64,000 nucleotides of DNA from NCBI GenBank assembly GCA_020809705.1, contig CP085828.1, positions 3,348,001 to 3,412,000 of the forward strand, in the 5' to 3' direction. Below are positions 46,671 to 58,012 of the stretch, one piece after another (within the stretch, counting starts at the first letter, position 1; each line of letters opens with the position of its first letter). Both the position numbers and the translations under genes were made by a program. This stretch comes from Calonectria ilicicola. Taxonomy: Eukaryota; Ascomycota; Sordariomycetes; Hypocreales; Nectriaceae. The notes below the pieces were generated by a model, which saw nothing but the letters and a program-made list of their open reading frames with translations, was not told the DNA's origin and did not search any database.

Positions 46671-47557
46671 TTAGAAGCGCTCCTTCATTCTTGCCGCCAC
46701 CGTCCTCAGGTTTCCGTAGACCTTGCCTGGTGGCTTTCCGAGAATCAAGCTGACAACCGACTCGCGAGCAAGGTGAATGTTCTTGAATCCTCCCAGGATG
46801 TGAATCTTGGAGTCGGCTAGCACGATTCGGGTTCGGCTAGCGTTCTCAATAGCAAACTTGGTCTTTCCGTCCTTTCCTGCAATACGACCGATAGCACGGG
46901 CCTGGCTATCGCCGTGCATCGTCCTCACGTCCTTGATCTCAAAAGTCTCAATGTACAAGTCGTCAAGTCGTAGAAGTGCGATGGCGTCATCCACATCAAA
47001 ACCGAGAGTAAATGCCTTGACAAAGTCCTCACCCTTTTGCAGGGCACCAGTGTCCGCGGTGTGCTTGGAAGTCCTCAACTCAACAGTCTTTCGCTTAATG
47101 TTCATCCGGCATTGCAGCTTCAAGTGCTCGACGAGAGGAGGGTAAATTGTAGGCCATGCCTGCTTTAGAGGTGTCATTCGATGAGGAGGGACGGGAATCT
47201 TGCGGGTTTCGACCCGAGTGACAGGATCCTGCGCAGAGGTTAATGGCTATAACTTCTTGTTTGATCATGCTTTCAAATGAGCTCACAATGTCTCTGGATG
47301 GCGCAAATCGAGGGCGACCTTCCTCGTCAATGGCCATGCCATCCTCGCCATCCTGCTCCACTAGAACAACAGCATTCGAATCTTCGGGGAATTCCTCTGA
47401 GGCGTCGAGCAGAAACTCATCGTCGTTATCTAGGTAGGTGGTTAGCACGTCGAATCGTATTGGCCTTGAAGTTTTTTTTTTTTTTACCCGAGGGAAGAGG
47501 AACACTGGAGGCGAGCGGGGTATCCTCTGTCTGTTTCAAAGCGGTGGGCGCAGGCAT
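46671..47557 (-). CDS. PNO1: Pre-rRNA processing KH-domain protein Pno1 (Dim2)
   Basis: Exons 47557-47488, 47429-47287, 47228-46671; 256 residues. Start MPAPTALKQTEDTPLASS, an acidic N-terminus (DNDDEFLLDASEEFPED), then TRVETRKIPVPPHRMTPLKQ, a first KH-like half, and the KH domain ARAIGRIAGKDGKTKFAIEN followed by RTRIVLADSKIHILGGF and the C-terminal GKPPGKVYGNLRTVAARMKE. Pno1 binds the 3' end of pre-18S rRNA in the 40S precursor, guiding Nob1 cleavage and Dim1 methylation. Intron 1 begins GT followed by a 13-A run, yet has a GTGCTAAC branch point. Confidence 0.96.
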
Positions 47558-47983
47558 TTTGGCGACCAGCTCAAGTATTTAATAGTTTACTGGTGATGGT
47601 GAAATCCGAGGATCAGTCGAGCCGTAGATTTTTCGAACCGCAAACGCACAAAATCGGTCGTGGTCGGGTCGTCTTCAGGTCTGAAGGACGAATGGTGGGG
47701 GCTGGACCGACTTTCACACACCGATCAAAAATTTGTGTCCCTTATCGGAGCTTATCTATTGGCCACCCGCATCGACGGCAATAGCGCGTCATGGAGTGAC
47801 TTTTCACTGGGAGGCTGCTAGCATCGCAACGGCTGGCTGCGAGCGACCCAGTTAATTAGTGGGCAAACTCCCGTTCCACCTTTACTCCCGCCCAACTTGC
47901 ATCCTCAATCCTCGCTGCGAGGATATTGCTCCGTCTCATATCTGGTGCTATCGTTGTCCTGGAGGCAGGCACCATGTGTTGGA
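47558..47983. other. Divergent promoter region PNO1 / MDM31
   Basis: About 425 bases with both promoters; contains the start of a six-codon upstream ORF for MDM31. Confidence 0.5.
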
Positions 47984-47994
47984 ATGATGGCTAA
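47974..47994 (+). other. Six-codon upstream ORF overlapping the MDM31 start
   Basis: CACCATGTG start, six sense codons, TAA at 47992-47994. It begins 10 bases before the main ATG in another frame and ends after it. The upstream ATG has A at -3, the main one G. Confidence 0.5.
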
Positions 47995-50271
47995 GGGTAT
48001 CCCCTCCTTCTTCATCGGGCGGCGTTTCGGGATATCCATCTTCTCCACTCCATCAGAATCCTCTCGAGCTTTGCGCCTTGTCGCTTTAGCATCAGCAGAC
48101 CAGCCACGGCCGATCTTAAAAACACCGACAGCTCCGTTGGCGCATCGATTAATTCATAGCAAACCGACATGGCATCCTGAAAATCAGGTTGGAGGCCCTG
48201 GTAACTCCACCATCCATGGGCTAGCACCTCAAATCGGGGTTCCTATGCTTGGCAGGGCTCCTTTTACCCAACCTTGCACGCTCCTCGCAAGACCACGATT
48301 TAAATTTTACTCTTTTGCTCGCTCACAAGCGTGGGGATGGCCGAAAAGGTTCTATGGCGATGGTGGAAAGGGACCGAGATGTTCCTGCGGAAAAGTAGTC
48401 CCGGAACAGCGTCCCTTGGAACCAAAGCTTACAGGCAATGCGAAGAAAAGCGACCCTCTAGCCGCAAAAGAAACCCAAAAGGACAAGCCAAAGGATCTGC
48501 CCCCGGGTGAGAAGCCGGATGTATCAGAAGAAGATGCCGAATCAATAGCTTCGTCTATGTCCAAGTATCTTCATCTTCCGCATTTACCAAGAATGCCCCA
48601 TCGACCAACCAAGGAGGAGCTTCTAGCAGCAGCCAACGGTTTCTGGGACAGGCTACAAGTCCGATTCAAATGGATGTCGATCAGAAGTACGAGGCCGTGG
48701 AATATAGATGAATGGGGTGCTTTTGTCTCATGGTTCATGCTGGGCCACCTAGTCTGGATTCTACTAGGAACAACCACATTTTTTTCCATCATCATCTTTT
48801 CGATCAACACGGTATTTGCGCAAGGTATTTTTGATACATTTTTATACTGCTATAAACCTAGTCTGACTCTTGTATAGAAACATTGGCTCAATGGGTTGGC
48901 GACTATCTAACGCAATCCGCTGGCATCACTGTCATCTTTGAGTCGGCCATCGTCCCCAAGTGGGGGGATGGCGTTATCTCTTTCCGAAATGTGTTTGTGT
49001 CTCGGCGCCCAGGACAAGGGGAGTCCTCGGTCAGTAAGGGATCCTCCGACGCTGCTGCCGTTGCCGCTGCCGATCGACAAGCAAAATCGACCAGCGTCCC
49101 TGACAGGACAGATGATGGCAACTATTCCCAGTTTGATGTGACGATTGCAACTGTCAATGTTACACTTTCGTTTTTGAACTGGTGGAACGGGAAGGGCCTT
49201 CTCAAGGATGTTGAAGTCAAGGGCGTACGTGGCGTCATTGATCGCACTCATGTTTCATGGCCTCTGCAAACATCGGATCCGCTATCCTATCGTTATAATC
49301 ACCAGCCCGGAGACTTTGAGATCGAAAAGTTCAAGATGGAAGACCTCCTTCTAACCGTCTATCAGCCTGATAATTTCCGACCTTTCTCCGTCAGCATTTT
49401 CTCTTGTGAACTGCCTCAACTTCGAAAACAATGGCTATTTTACGATTTCCTCTCTGCCAACCATATGTCTGGATCTTTTGATGGATCTTTATTCACAATC
49501 CACCCTCGACAAGTTCATGGGATTATCCCAGGCCAGGAACACGAATCTGCCCTGGGTATTGGAGACCCCAAAGCTTGGAAAAAATTCAGCAGAATTCGGA
49601 TTGACGGCTTGAAAATCGACCATCTTAATCGTGGGGTTGAAGGGCCTTTTGGTTGGATCTACGAGGGAAATGTCGATATTGTATCTGACATAATGTTCCC
49701 AACCGAATCTGACGAAAGTATCACCAAAGTCATGACAGATTTCTATGATCAACTAGAAGATATTGTTATTGCGAACCGACACCGATTCATCAAGAATGTG
49801 AGGGAACAAGCCCCTGTGCTCCTCACTTCTGGCCATTTGTCCGACTATGGCCTGAAGCTTGACTACGATGACGAACCCGAAGAAGAGAAGCCTCAGGAAG
49901 ACGAACGCCGATATCTTATTATGGATCTCCGCATTCACATGAACGATGTCAAGGCTGCAGTACCCCTATTTACCAAAATGTCATACGTGAACCAAGCTCT
50001 CGTACGGCCCATTGTGGCATACATTAATGCTAAAAAGACCTATATCCCTATCAACTGCCGCATCGTCAAGCGTGCCAGCGACTTTGAAGGCAGTTGGACG
50101 GTCTTTGATTGCGGACTCATGAACGACATGTCTGCCGAGACATACGAGGCCTTTGCGAAGGATGTTGAGGACCAGCAAAGTCGTGTCCGAAGATTCAAAA
50201 AGGTTGGGTTCTGGACATTGTCCTTGGCAGTTCACGCTCTCTTCATGGGCATGGCTGGCAACGTTGTTTGA
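47984..50271 (+). CDS. MDM31: Mitochondrial inner-membrane protein Mdm31/Mdm32 family
   Basis: Exons 47984-48824 and 48878-50271; 744 residues. Start MMAKGIPSFFIGRRFG at 47984, a basic, hydroxylated N-terminus typical of a mitochondrial presequence (open frame continues upstream only from TTG). A first membrane region lies at the end of exon 1 (FVSWFMLGHLVWILLGTTTF and following ILE-rich stretch); exon 2 has the MDM31/MDM32 conserved body: LTQSAGITVIFESAIVPKWG, VTLSFLNWWNGKGLLKDVEV, GVRGVIDRTHVSW, FEIEKFKMEDLLLTVYQP, WIYEGNVDIVSDIMFP, and a C-terminal membrane segment ending in MAGNVV. Needed for normal mitochondrial shape, inheritance and cardiolipin/PE homeostasis. Mdm31 versus Mdm32 is not certain. 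It is divergent from PNO1. Confidence 0.9.
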
Positions 50272-51160
50272 GCCTGCAACCTCAACTTACTCCACTCTAC
50301 TCTATTGCACGATTCCGTTTCGGAACTGCTTATCGATGACTTTATGCGCGATGCTGTACATTTACTGGGATCATGAGACAAGACTTGGGACGTGGCAACG
50401 TAAACGGAAGATTTTTGGCGTTAGGTTTCATACAGGATGGGAGGTTGTCCCTGGGGAGTTTATTGGAGCATTGATTTTTACCACTTTTTTTCTGATTAAA
50501 TGACCGTGGTTCCCTACATGCCAACTCGCAATCGTCCGACTCTGGGCAGGATTGCATGATGGTGAACCAGATGAAGATACCCCTGCCCGTGCTTGGTAGA
50601 TTCATCACGAATCCTTCGCCATGCAAGTGGATACGAATAGACATCTACAACTATCTGTAGAAGTTTTGGGCTAGACTCAATCAACTTGTATTTTATGCGT
50701 TCTCAAATCGCCCCATATGATGAACCAATCGCAGCTTAGCCGCAAGGAGACGAGGCTCCAGGGCATCGCTGAGTCTTGTCTAAACGCCTATGCAAACAAC
50801 GCAATGCATGAAGGAACCATGCTCATGTCCCAGATTTTATACCCAGCCCTGCTATAAACCCACTTGCTCTGCACTTTTTCCATCCACCAAACAGCATTTC
50901 CAATCTTTGGTAACGCCAGCCCCCCTTGACCCCAAATGGCACCTCCAACCGCCGCCATGCCCAGATATGTCAAAAGGCGGAGCCACAGAAGCCAGCGCGT
51001 GCATCGTTCAGGCCATCGGGCTACTACGCCCCTCCGTTTTGGCGGAGGCAAGTTAGGCTTGGTAGACTCAACCTGGGTTGCACAATCTAACAACTGGAAG
51101 TATTGGCGCGGTGTAGTGGTGGGGGTATCACATGTCACTCTCGCAACATCAAAAGCCGCT
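50272..51160. other. Convergent intergenic
   Basis: 3' flanks of MDM31 and eIF3j, no supportable gene. Confidence 0.5.
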
Positions 51161-52317
51161 TCACATAAAGTCGTCACTATCAAGAGCGGTTAGCATGGTT
51201 CAAAAAAAAAACTCGAAATGTGTAAGGATTGAGCATACTCTCCAAAGGCGTCGTCATCGCCATAGTCATGAACATCAGCCGCAGCGTTAGAGCGGCCGGT
51301 CACGAGAGAAGTCTTGGTCTTGGCGGCCTTGGTCTTCTTGCCGCCCTTGTCAGCGGCCTTCTCCTCCTTCATCTTCTCGTTGCTCAGGGCAGTCATGGCG
51401 CTAGCAATCTTCTTGATCTGGTCGCTAGGCAACTCCTTAGCGAGGGCCTTGGTGAAGTCCTGGAGGAAGAGGGTGTAGTGAGCCTTCTTAGAGTTGGCCG
51501 AGATGACGGGAGCAAGGGTATTGCGTAGGAGCTCAAACTGGGCCTTGGTCTTGGGTTCAAAGATGGGCAGCTTAGAGATGTCAACGGTGTTGGTAGGGTC
51601 CTTGGAGTCGATGACAACGGCTGCAGTCTTTGTCTTGGCGCGACCGGCGCTCAAGCCAGCGTCACCGAAGAGGTCGGCGGCGTGTGCGAGATCGGCCTCC
51701 TGCTCGGTTCGGCGGAGACGCTCACGGCGCTCAGCCTCGGTCTCGTCCTCAAACTCCTCATCATCAGCAGCTGCCTCAGCACGCTGACGGGCACGGTCAG
51801 CCTGGTGCTCAGCGATGCGCTGGCCCTTGGGCTTCTTGTTGGCAGCAGCGTCGGCGGCAGCTTTGGCCTTGGCTTCGGCAGCCTTCTTGGCCTTCTCGCG
51901 CTCTACCTCGGAGTCTTCGGCGGCATCCCACGAGTCGAGGACCTGAGAGAGAGGAGGGATGGAGTCAGCTATGGTGCTTGTGGCATAAGTACCATGAGGG
52001 ATATGTGACTTACATCGCTGTCATCCTCCTCATCGTCAAACTTGCGGCGGCCAGCGGCACCGGCGGCACCGGCAGGGGCAGCGACGGACGAACTATCAGA
52101 GTCGCTGTCCTCCTCGTCTGTGTAGATGAAAAAGTTAGCTTGGTGCAAAGCAATACATTGCGCAGCGACAGTTGATGGCAGCCGAGTTCCCAGAGTGTGT
52201 ACAACGTCAGACAAGCGAGAACCGAGACAGGGCGCATACGGCCAGCCTCTACGACGGTGCACTCTGGAAATGCGCGAGAAATAGGTAACAAGACTCACCC
52301 CACTTCTTGGGAGGCAT
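51161..52317 (-). CDS. HCR1: Translation initiation factor eIF3 subunit j (Hcr1)
   Basis: Exons 52317-52299, 52117-52014, 51942-51239, 51176-51161; 280 residues. The first exon encodes MPPKKW and one base, followed by a long (181 nt) intron; then acidic/Ala repeats (KFDDEEDDSDVLDSWDAAED), a Lys/Ala-rich coiled-coil (REKAKKAAEAKAKAAADAAA), an acidic segment (DDEEFEDETEAERRERLRR), and the conserved body PIFEPKTKAQFELLRNTLAP, TKALAKELPSDQIKKIAS. The 16-nt last exon gives the GDDDFM end typical of eIF3j. It binds the 40S decoding centre and helps recruit eIF3, scan and recycle; in yeast it also aids 20S pre-rRNA processing, as does the neighbouring PNO1. Confidence 0.95.
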
Positions 52318-53632
52318 GATGTCAGGCCGAGAGAGATTGGTGGGTTTCTTGGATAACGGGTTTTCGCAAAGGCGTCGGACTTCGTCCAGGGATGCGGGCA
52401 AAGATGGCGACACGAGGCGTTGTCGGCGAGAGAGAAGAGAAGATGGTTGGATGGGAGAGAGGAAATGGAGACAAGCGACCGAGGGCTAATAAGTTTTGCA
52501 CGTCAGGCACAAAGACGCGCAGCACAAGACGCACCCAATTGTGTGTGTGCGTGGGTGTGGGCGTGTGGGTGAGGGGCAGAAATTGACGGCACAAGAAAGG
52601 AGGGGCAAATTTGGGCGACTTTTTGGTCCGGGTGGAGGGGTCCAAGAGCCAGCCAGGCTGCCTTTGTTGCTGTCTGTCCACCTGTTGGCGTCGCCGCGCC
52701 CGTTTCATCTTCGCCGTTTGACAGCTACAGAAGCCTTTGTGCCGTGAATTAGGGGCCATCGTTACCCATACGTCATACAGATAACAAGGCGTACCGCTGG
52801 CATCAGTTGGCGCCCACCAACCAAGCACAGGCATGACCACTAACACAACCAAAAGCAAGTCAGCCGGTCGCTAAGTATGCCATGGCACAAGACCCGACTC
52901 CTCTCTCTAACCCTTCAATAAAAACCGCAAGACCAGAAAAATCCTCGGAGCAAGAAACCCGCCATCGTTAGACTAGCTCGTTCTACCTTGGTGTCTTCGC
53001 GCTCTCGCATTAATATTCACCAACACGCAGCGCCCACACTGACCCACATCTAACCCATCGCCATAATTTCTGGCCCACGTAGCGCACCACCTCAGTAGGT
53101 CTCAATCACTCCCCCGTCACGATGCGTAGACAATTTCTACAATATTGTAATTCTTAGGGCAGAAAAGAAATTTGGCAGGCTTTCAACTAGTTGTGGCTTG
53201 TGTAATACAAATGTCTCCAGGCAAGTACGTACGCTGATAATTATCCGCAACAACTAGGCGGCTACATATATTCGCAATGACAGCAATGGCCTCTATTTCC
53301 AATCTGAACTATGCGATACCATGTTTAAATTACCGGTCCCGTAGCCTCAGTTGATATGCTCTTTCAAAATATCTGGATCAAGCAAATGCAATCCCAATTT
53401 GTCCCAGCAAAATACTGTGAGTCACGCCGAGTTTAAGCGATTGAACTACCCAATCATTAGTGCAAGCAAATCTCAAGCGGTCCAACCTACCCATCCCCGC
53501 TCCTTATACCCAGATTGGTTTCCTTGTAATAACAAAAGACGATGTCGTTTTTAACTATAATGGGAGTACTTATTTTCTAACAAGATCATAAATGCATCTC
53601 CATACGATTTGTTAATCTGCTTTGTAATTAAA
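52318..53632. other. Divergent intergenic eIF3j / MFS transporter
   Basis: About 1.3 kb. The left part carries a GTGTGTGCGTGGGTGTGGGC GT-rich run at 52540-52570; the right part becomes AT-rich toward the transporter. No supportable gene. Confidence 0.5.
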
Positions 53633-55360
53633 ATGTCAGACAAGCCAACCAACCTTGTTGGGGAATCGCCCCCGGCGGATCCAGAGATCGCCTCAGAGCC
53701 TACCTCTGGTAGTTTCAGTCCACTTCAGAGAAAATGGATCCTCTTCCTTGCATCCTTTTCCAGCATGTTGTCCCCTATAAGCAGTTTCATATTTTACCCA
53801 GCGATCACACCAATGGCCAAAAGTCTTGGTGTAACTGTTGAGCTCGTGAACTTGGCCGTCACCACTTACATGGTGATGTCTGGTATAATACCCGCCGTGC
53901 TTGGAAACGCAGCGGACAGGATCGGGAGACGACCAATATACTTGCTCGCACTATCTGTGTATTTTATTGCAAACTTAGGCTTATCATTGCAAAACACATA
54001 TGCAGGCCTCCTCATTCTTCGAATGCTGCAGAGCGCGGGGAGCTCCGGTTAGTTGCCAAACATGAATACGCATCTTTTTTCTCTCCCCTAATATGACTTA
54101 ATTACAGGTACTATATCTCTTGGCTTTGGTGTGATATCTGACATAACCACCAGAGCCGAGAGAGGCTCCTATGTTGGTATTCTCCTACTAGGGTAACAAA
54201 CCAGATATCCAAAAGATTCTTGCCCAAAGCTAACGAGTGACGATGAAACAAAAAGACCGAGTGTTGCCGCACCCGTAGGCCCAATTATAGGAGGAGCTAT
54301 TACTGCGAAGTTAGGATGGAAGTGGATATTCTGGTTCCTCTGCATGCTGAGCGGGACGTGTCTAGTTTTAGTTCTCTTCACGCTACCAGAGACCGCCCGC
54401 GTCGTCCTGAACAACGAAAGTATGCGAAATTCTGGCGTTTATAAGTCATTATTTTCCATGCTGACCGACCATTCGAATCAAAGGAGTACAAATCACAACC
54501 TTGCACCTATTCGAGAACGCCAACCGAAAAAAGCATTCCCAAACCCGTTAGAATGTGTAAAGATAGTACTTTCGAAAGAGTCAGGGACTGTCCTGTTTGT
54601 CAACGGTATATATTACACCATAGCCTGCTGCATCCTGGCTTCTCTTTCATCCATCTTCATGGAAGTATACAACTATGAGAGCCTAGAAGCGGGGCTAATA
54701 TACATTCCATACGGTGTGGCCTGTATGGTTGCCACTCCTGTCTGGGGTGAGTATGCATGAACATTCTTCGATATCTTCATTGACACTGACAACCCCTTTT
54801 CAAAAGGCAAGGTCCTCGATCTTGACTATGCTCGGCTTGCCAAGGGGTATCCTGAGGCTGCGGGTGTGCAAGTGAATAGTCAGTTCCCAATCGCAAAGGC
54901 CAGAATTCGCAGTGCCTTGTATCTTGTCGTTCTTGTGGTGGCGGGGACGATTTCTTATGGCTGGGTAGTTCATTACAAAGTGGTAGGCTTTCCTATGGGC
55001 ATTTAATTATAGCAGCACTAAGAAAACAGCATGTCGCGATTCCTCTCGTTATCCAAGTTTTCATCGGCTTTTCCCTTACAGGCCTCATAGTAGTATGTAC
55101 ATCACGACTACAGATCGATGAACAAACTCATAGAAGAATAGGCACTAGGCACTCTGCTCACAGACTTAAATCCTGATAGATCTGCAACCGCCTCGGCCGC
55201 TTCCAATCTTGTCCGTTGCACGCTTGCCGCTGCGGCGCTCGCTGTACTTCAATTAATCATCAATGGTGTTGGAGTTGGTTGGTGCTTCACGATATTTGGG
55301 ATCATGGGTGGCCTTTGCGGTCCACTTATGATTTGGCTGATGAGACTTGACAACAAATAG
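53633..55360 (+). CDS. MFS drug:H+ antiporter (DHA1 family)
   Basis: Six exons: 53633-54047, 54108-54192, 54256-54746, 54807-54982, 55030-55092, 55142-55360; 482 residues. Start MSDKPTNLVG; hydrophilic N-terminus, then about 12 membrane helices. Motif A of the 12-TM family is clear (GNAADRIGRRPIYLLALS), with the motif C-like region SVAAPVGPIIGGAITAKLGW and TLPETAR at the end of helix 6, followed by a cytosolic loop (about 225-285) and the second half. The layout resembles fungal Qdr/Flr-type exporters, which expel drugs, polyamines or weak organic molecules at the plasma membrane; the substrate is unknown. Codon use is less GC-ending than in the housekeeping genes, and the gene sits between eIF3j and VelB, about 3 kb from the RIP block. 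No biosynthetic partner gene is beside it. Confidence 0.9.
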
Positions 55361-55668
55361 AACCCTCAATGGTTTTTTTTTTTTTGCGGTATAATCCGGC
55401 AGTTGCTGGCATTTGTACTGGAGAGATCTGCCAAGCTAGTTCCCATAAAAAGCCCCACACATTGACCATGCGCTAGTCTCAACATGCACGGCTAACTGAG
55501 GGTTGACCTTGTCCAAGGAAATCATGTTGCTTCTCACACGATAGATACACAAGAGTGTGGATTTTTTTTTAGTTGACCGTCAAATCATTCATGCCTCTAT
55601 TAAGGCTCGTGAGAAATATTATTTCGCTGTCAAATATTCATCAAGGTAACGCCCCCTCAAATAATCAC
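55361..55668. other. Convergent intergenic
   Basis: 3' flanks of the transporter and VelB; T-runs at 55372-55385 and 55562-55571; no gene. Confidence 0.5.
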
Positions 55669-57293
55669 TTAGTACTCGTCTTCATCATCGCCTCCCTTCA
55701 GGTTGGCGTCCTTCCTGATGGGGATTTTAATGCCTTGCGCAGCAAAGGTCTTGCTCAACGCAGTGCTCTCACACACACCGGGGAACTTCTTTGCTGAAAA
55801 TACATGGAAAACGTCGCTAAACACCGATGCCAGAATCGGCGCCTTTCCTCGGTTTACCACCGGAGCGCCCCCTTCTCGGCTAGGAGCGGCAACATTTACA
55901 AACGAAAATCTCAGTCTAGATATATATGTCAGCGCCATTCTCTGAGTTCTCAATTCATCTACATACCGGAAAGGCCCTTCAGTTCGGACACTAAGATCCT
56001 GTAGAACGAACCAGATACCAATCTTTTCCTGAGTGTCGTGGAGGCGGAAAGCGCTGGCTGCCAAGCTTCCAATAAGGTTTCTTGTAAACATTCCCTGAGG
56101 TTGACCCCCAACGACAGACATCCTAGCAATTGTACTCTGGTCCTGCGTGAAGTTGGATTGTGGCAGGCCAGATTGTGATGGATGCGCAGGTTCGCGGTAG
56201 CCATGCTGTGGGTAATACTGTTGTGGAGGACCGTATGAACCATTGGTGGGATAACTCGAGTTCACTATACTGTTATTAGCACCTGCATTTTCAGACCACA
56301 TTTCTTCGTCCAAGCTTACCTGGCGCGTAGCCTTGCTGCTGGCTGGGGTACTCATAGGGCATAGCAGATGATGGAGCATATCCCGAATCCCGGCTTGGAG
56401 GGGGTAGAGATTGCTGCTGATACGCCGGGGGGTTCGAGCTGCTTCCGTTCATAGCCGTTGTGTATGAGTAAGGAGTTGTAGAGGAGATGGATGGTGTTCC
56501 AGTCGATGACCGGACGAGGTTCACTTCCTGCGTGCCGTCTTCGTTCCATAGATCAACATTCAGAACAAACATTGAAAAGTCAATCTCGCTAGACAGACAT
56601 CGTTAGCCTCGAGTCTCTCTTCCACAACAAAAAATGAAGCACACTCACTTCACATCAACTTCTTTAAGCAAAGACATGTCAGTGATAACAAGGCGTACGC
56701 ATGGAGGAGGTGTGATAGGCCGTCGGTCCTGTTGCATATTAGAACGGCCTCTTGACAATATTCATTTAATTCAATCTTCATTACCTTGTCACCAAAACCA
56801 CACATACGAGCTCGGCGGGGCTGTTGCGCAACATCGAGTCTAGAAGCAGCATGTCAGTGGGCTTCAAGCCAATATGACCCCAAACTTTGCCAGACTTGGT
56901 GACGTACTCATATTTTCTATTGGTGTTCGGGTCGACTTTGGAGAAGGCCGGAGGCATTTGCTCGGGGCGGGTATGTTGGTCGGTCGAAGGGACGGCGGGG
57001 GGTAGGTGAGCCCCATTTTCATGTCGAGGAGGCGGCGGCTGTTGTTGGTGATGATGGGGGTTTGGAAGCTGGTGTGGAGGGGCGTGTGGCTGCTGGTGAA
57101 TAATCTGATGCTGGAGCTGGGGTAGAGGAGGAGGATGAGCGTGAGAAACCGGTGGAAGCTGAGGGTGCGGTTGCTGCTGCTGCTGATGATGATAGGGCGC
57201 CATGGAGGGGAGCTGATGGTTCGGGTAGCCTGGCGGGCCCCCGTTGCCCATGGGGTGCGACATCTCGGCTTGGTGGTGGTAGCCGCCGTTCAT
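55669..57293 (-). CDS. velB: Velvet-family regulator VelB
   Basis: Six exons: 57293-56908, 56839-56785, 56728-56649, 56588-56320, 56264-55967, 55915-55669; 444 residues. Start MNGGYHHQAEMSHPMG. Residues 1-120 are a His/Gln/Pro-rich low-complexity region. The velvet domain begins RKYELDVAQQPRRARMCGFG, continues DKDRRPITPPPCVRLVITD and FSMFVLNVDLWNEDGTQEVN, is interrupted by about 100 disordered Ser/Pro/Tyr/Gln residues (the insert that marks VelB within the family), and resumes with MFTRNLIGSLAASAFRL, KIGIWFVLQDLSVRTEGPFR, LRFSFVNV and SAKKFPGVCESTALS, ending in an acidic tail. VelB pairs with VeA (and LaeA) or VosA in the nucleus to control development, spore viability and secondary metabolism. 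The leader is in frame and open for at least 114 codons upstream. Confidence 0.96.
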
Positions 57294-58012
57294 AGCTAGC
57301 GAAGCAAACGAGTGCTTCTCGGGAGAGTACCGAAAGATGACGCGAGGGTGGTCTAATGCAGCTCGACACGGCGCAGCGCGAGGTCGTAGGACGAGACGGA
57401 AATGGAGACCAAAAAATGCAGATGCCGGAGAGAAGCAAACGTCGATGAAGTGAGGGAAGGAAAAAGGATGGATTGAAAGGTGAGGAACGAGCTGGTATAT
57501 GTCGTTGTCGCGGGTCGCGCAGGTGGAGAAGGAACCCTGGGCTACTTTTGCGGGAGGGGCGTCATTTTTAAATGGATTTGCCCAATTCCGTAGGGTGGAT
57601 GTAGTGTAACTGCTTCTCCGTACAGTGCGTACCATAATGTGCCAAAAGTGCGTTACCACCACACAGTGGCCTCATATTGAATTCCTGTTCTAAAGGCAAG
57701 AGCGAGCTTAACCAAGAAGGGAGCACCTATCAATACAACTAGGTTTCACAATCATCGGTGCTGTTAGTAATAGTATCTGCACCATACAATTAACTATCAT
57801 ATAGCCGTGTACGGCACAACTCTGAGATGCTCTTAAAAAGTCTGTAATTTTAAAGATTAAATTTATAGAGAGGGAAATACAGTGCCAATAGTACAGTATT
57901 TTTTAGCTTCTTTAAAAATTTGAAAAATCCTATATTTTAAAATTATTATTTTGGTCTTTAATGTAACAAATAGAGTGTCACAAGACGAGGCCAGGGGTAG
58001 GCATAATAACTG
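57294..58012. other. VelB upstream region grading into AT-rich DNA
   Basis: Base composition falls steeply from about 57790 on. A balanced patch at 57965-58060 separates this from the near-pure A/T block. No second gene in the spacer. Confidence 0.6.

Noticed and set aside
53633..57293. Secondary-metabolite cluster around the MFS transporter and velB
   Set aside because: No biosynthetic enzyme lies beside them; the neighbours are a translation factor and a retroelement.
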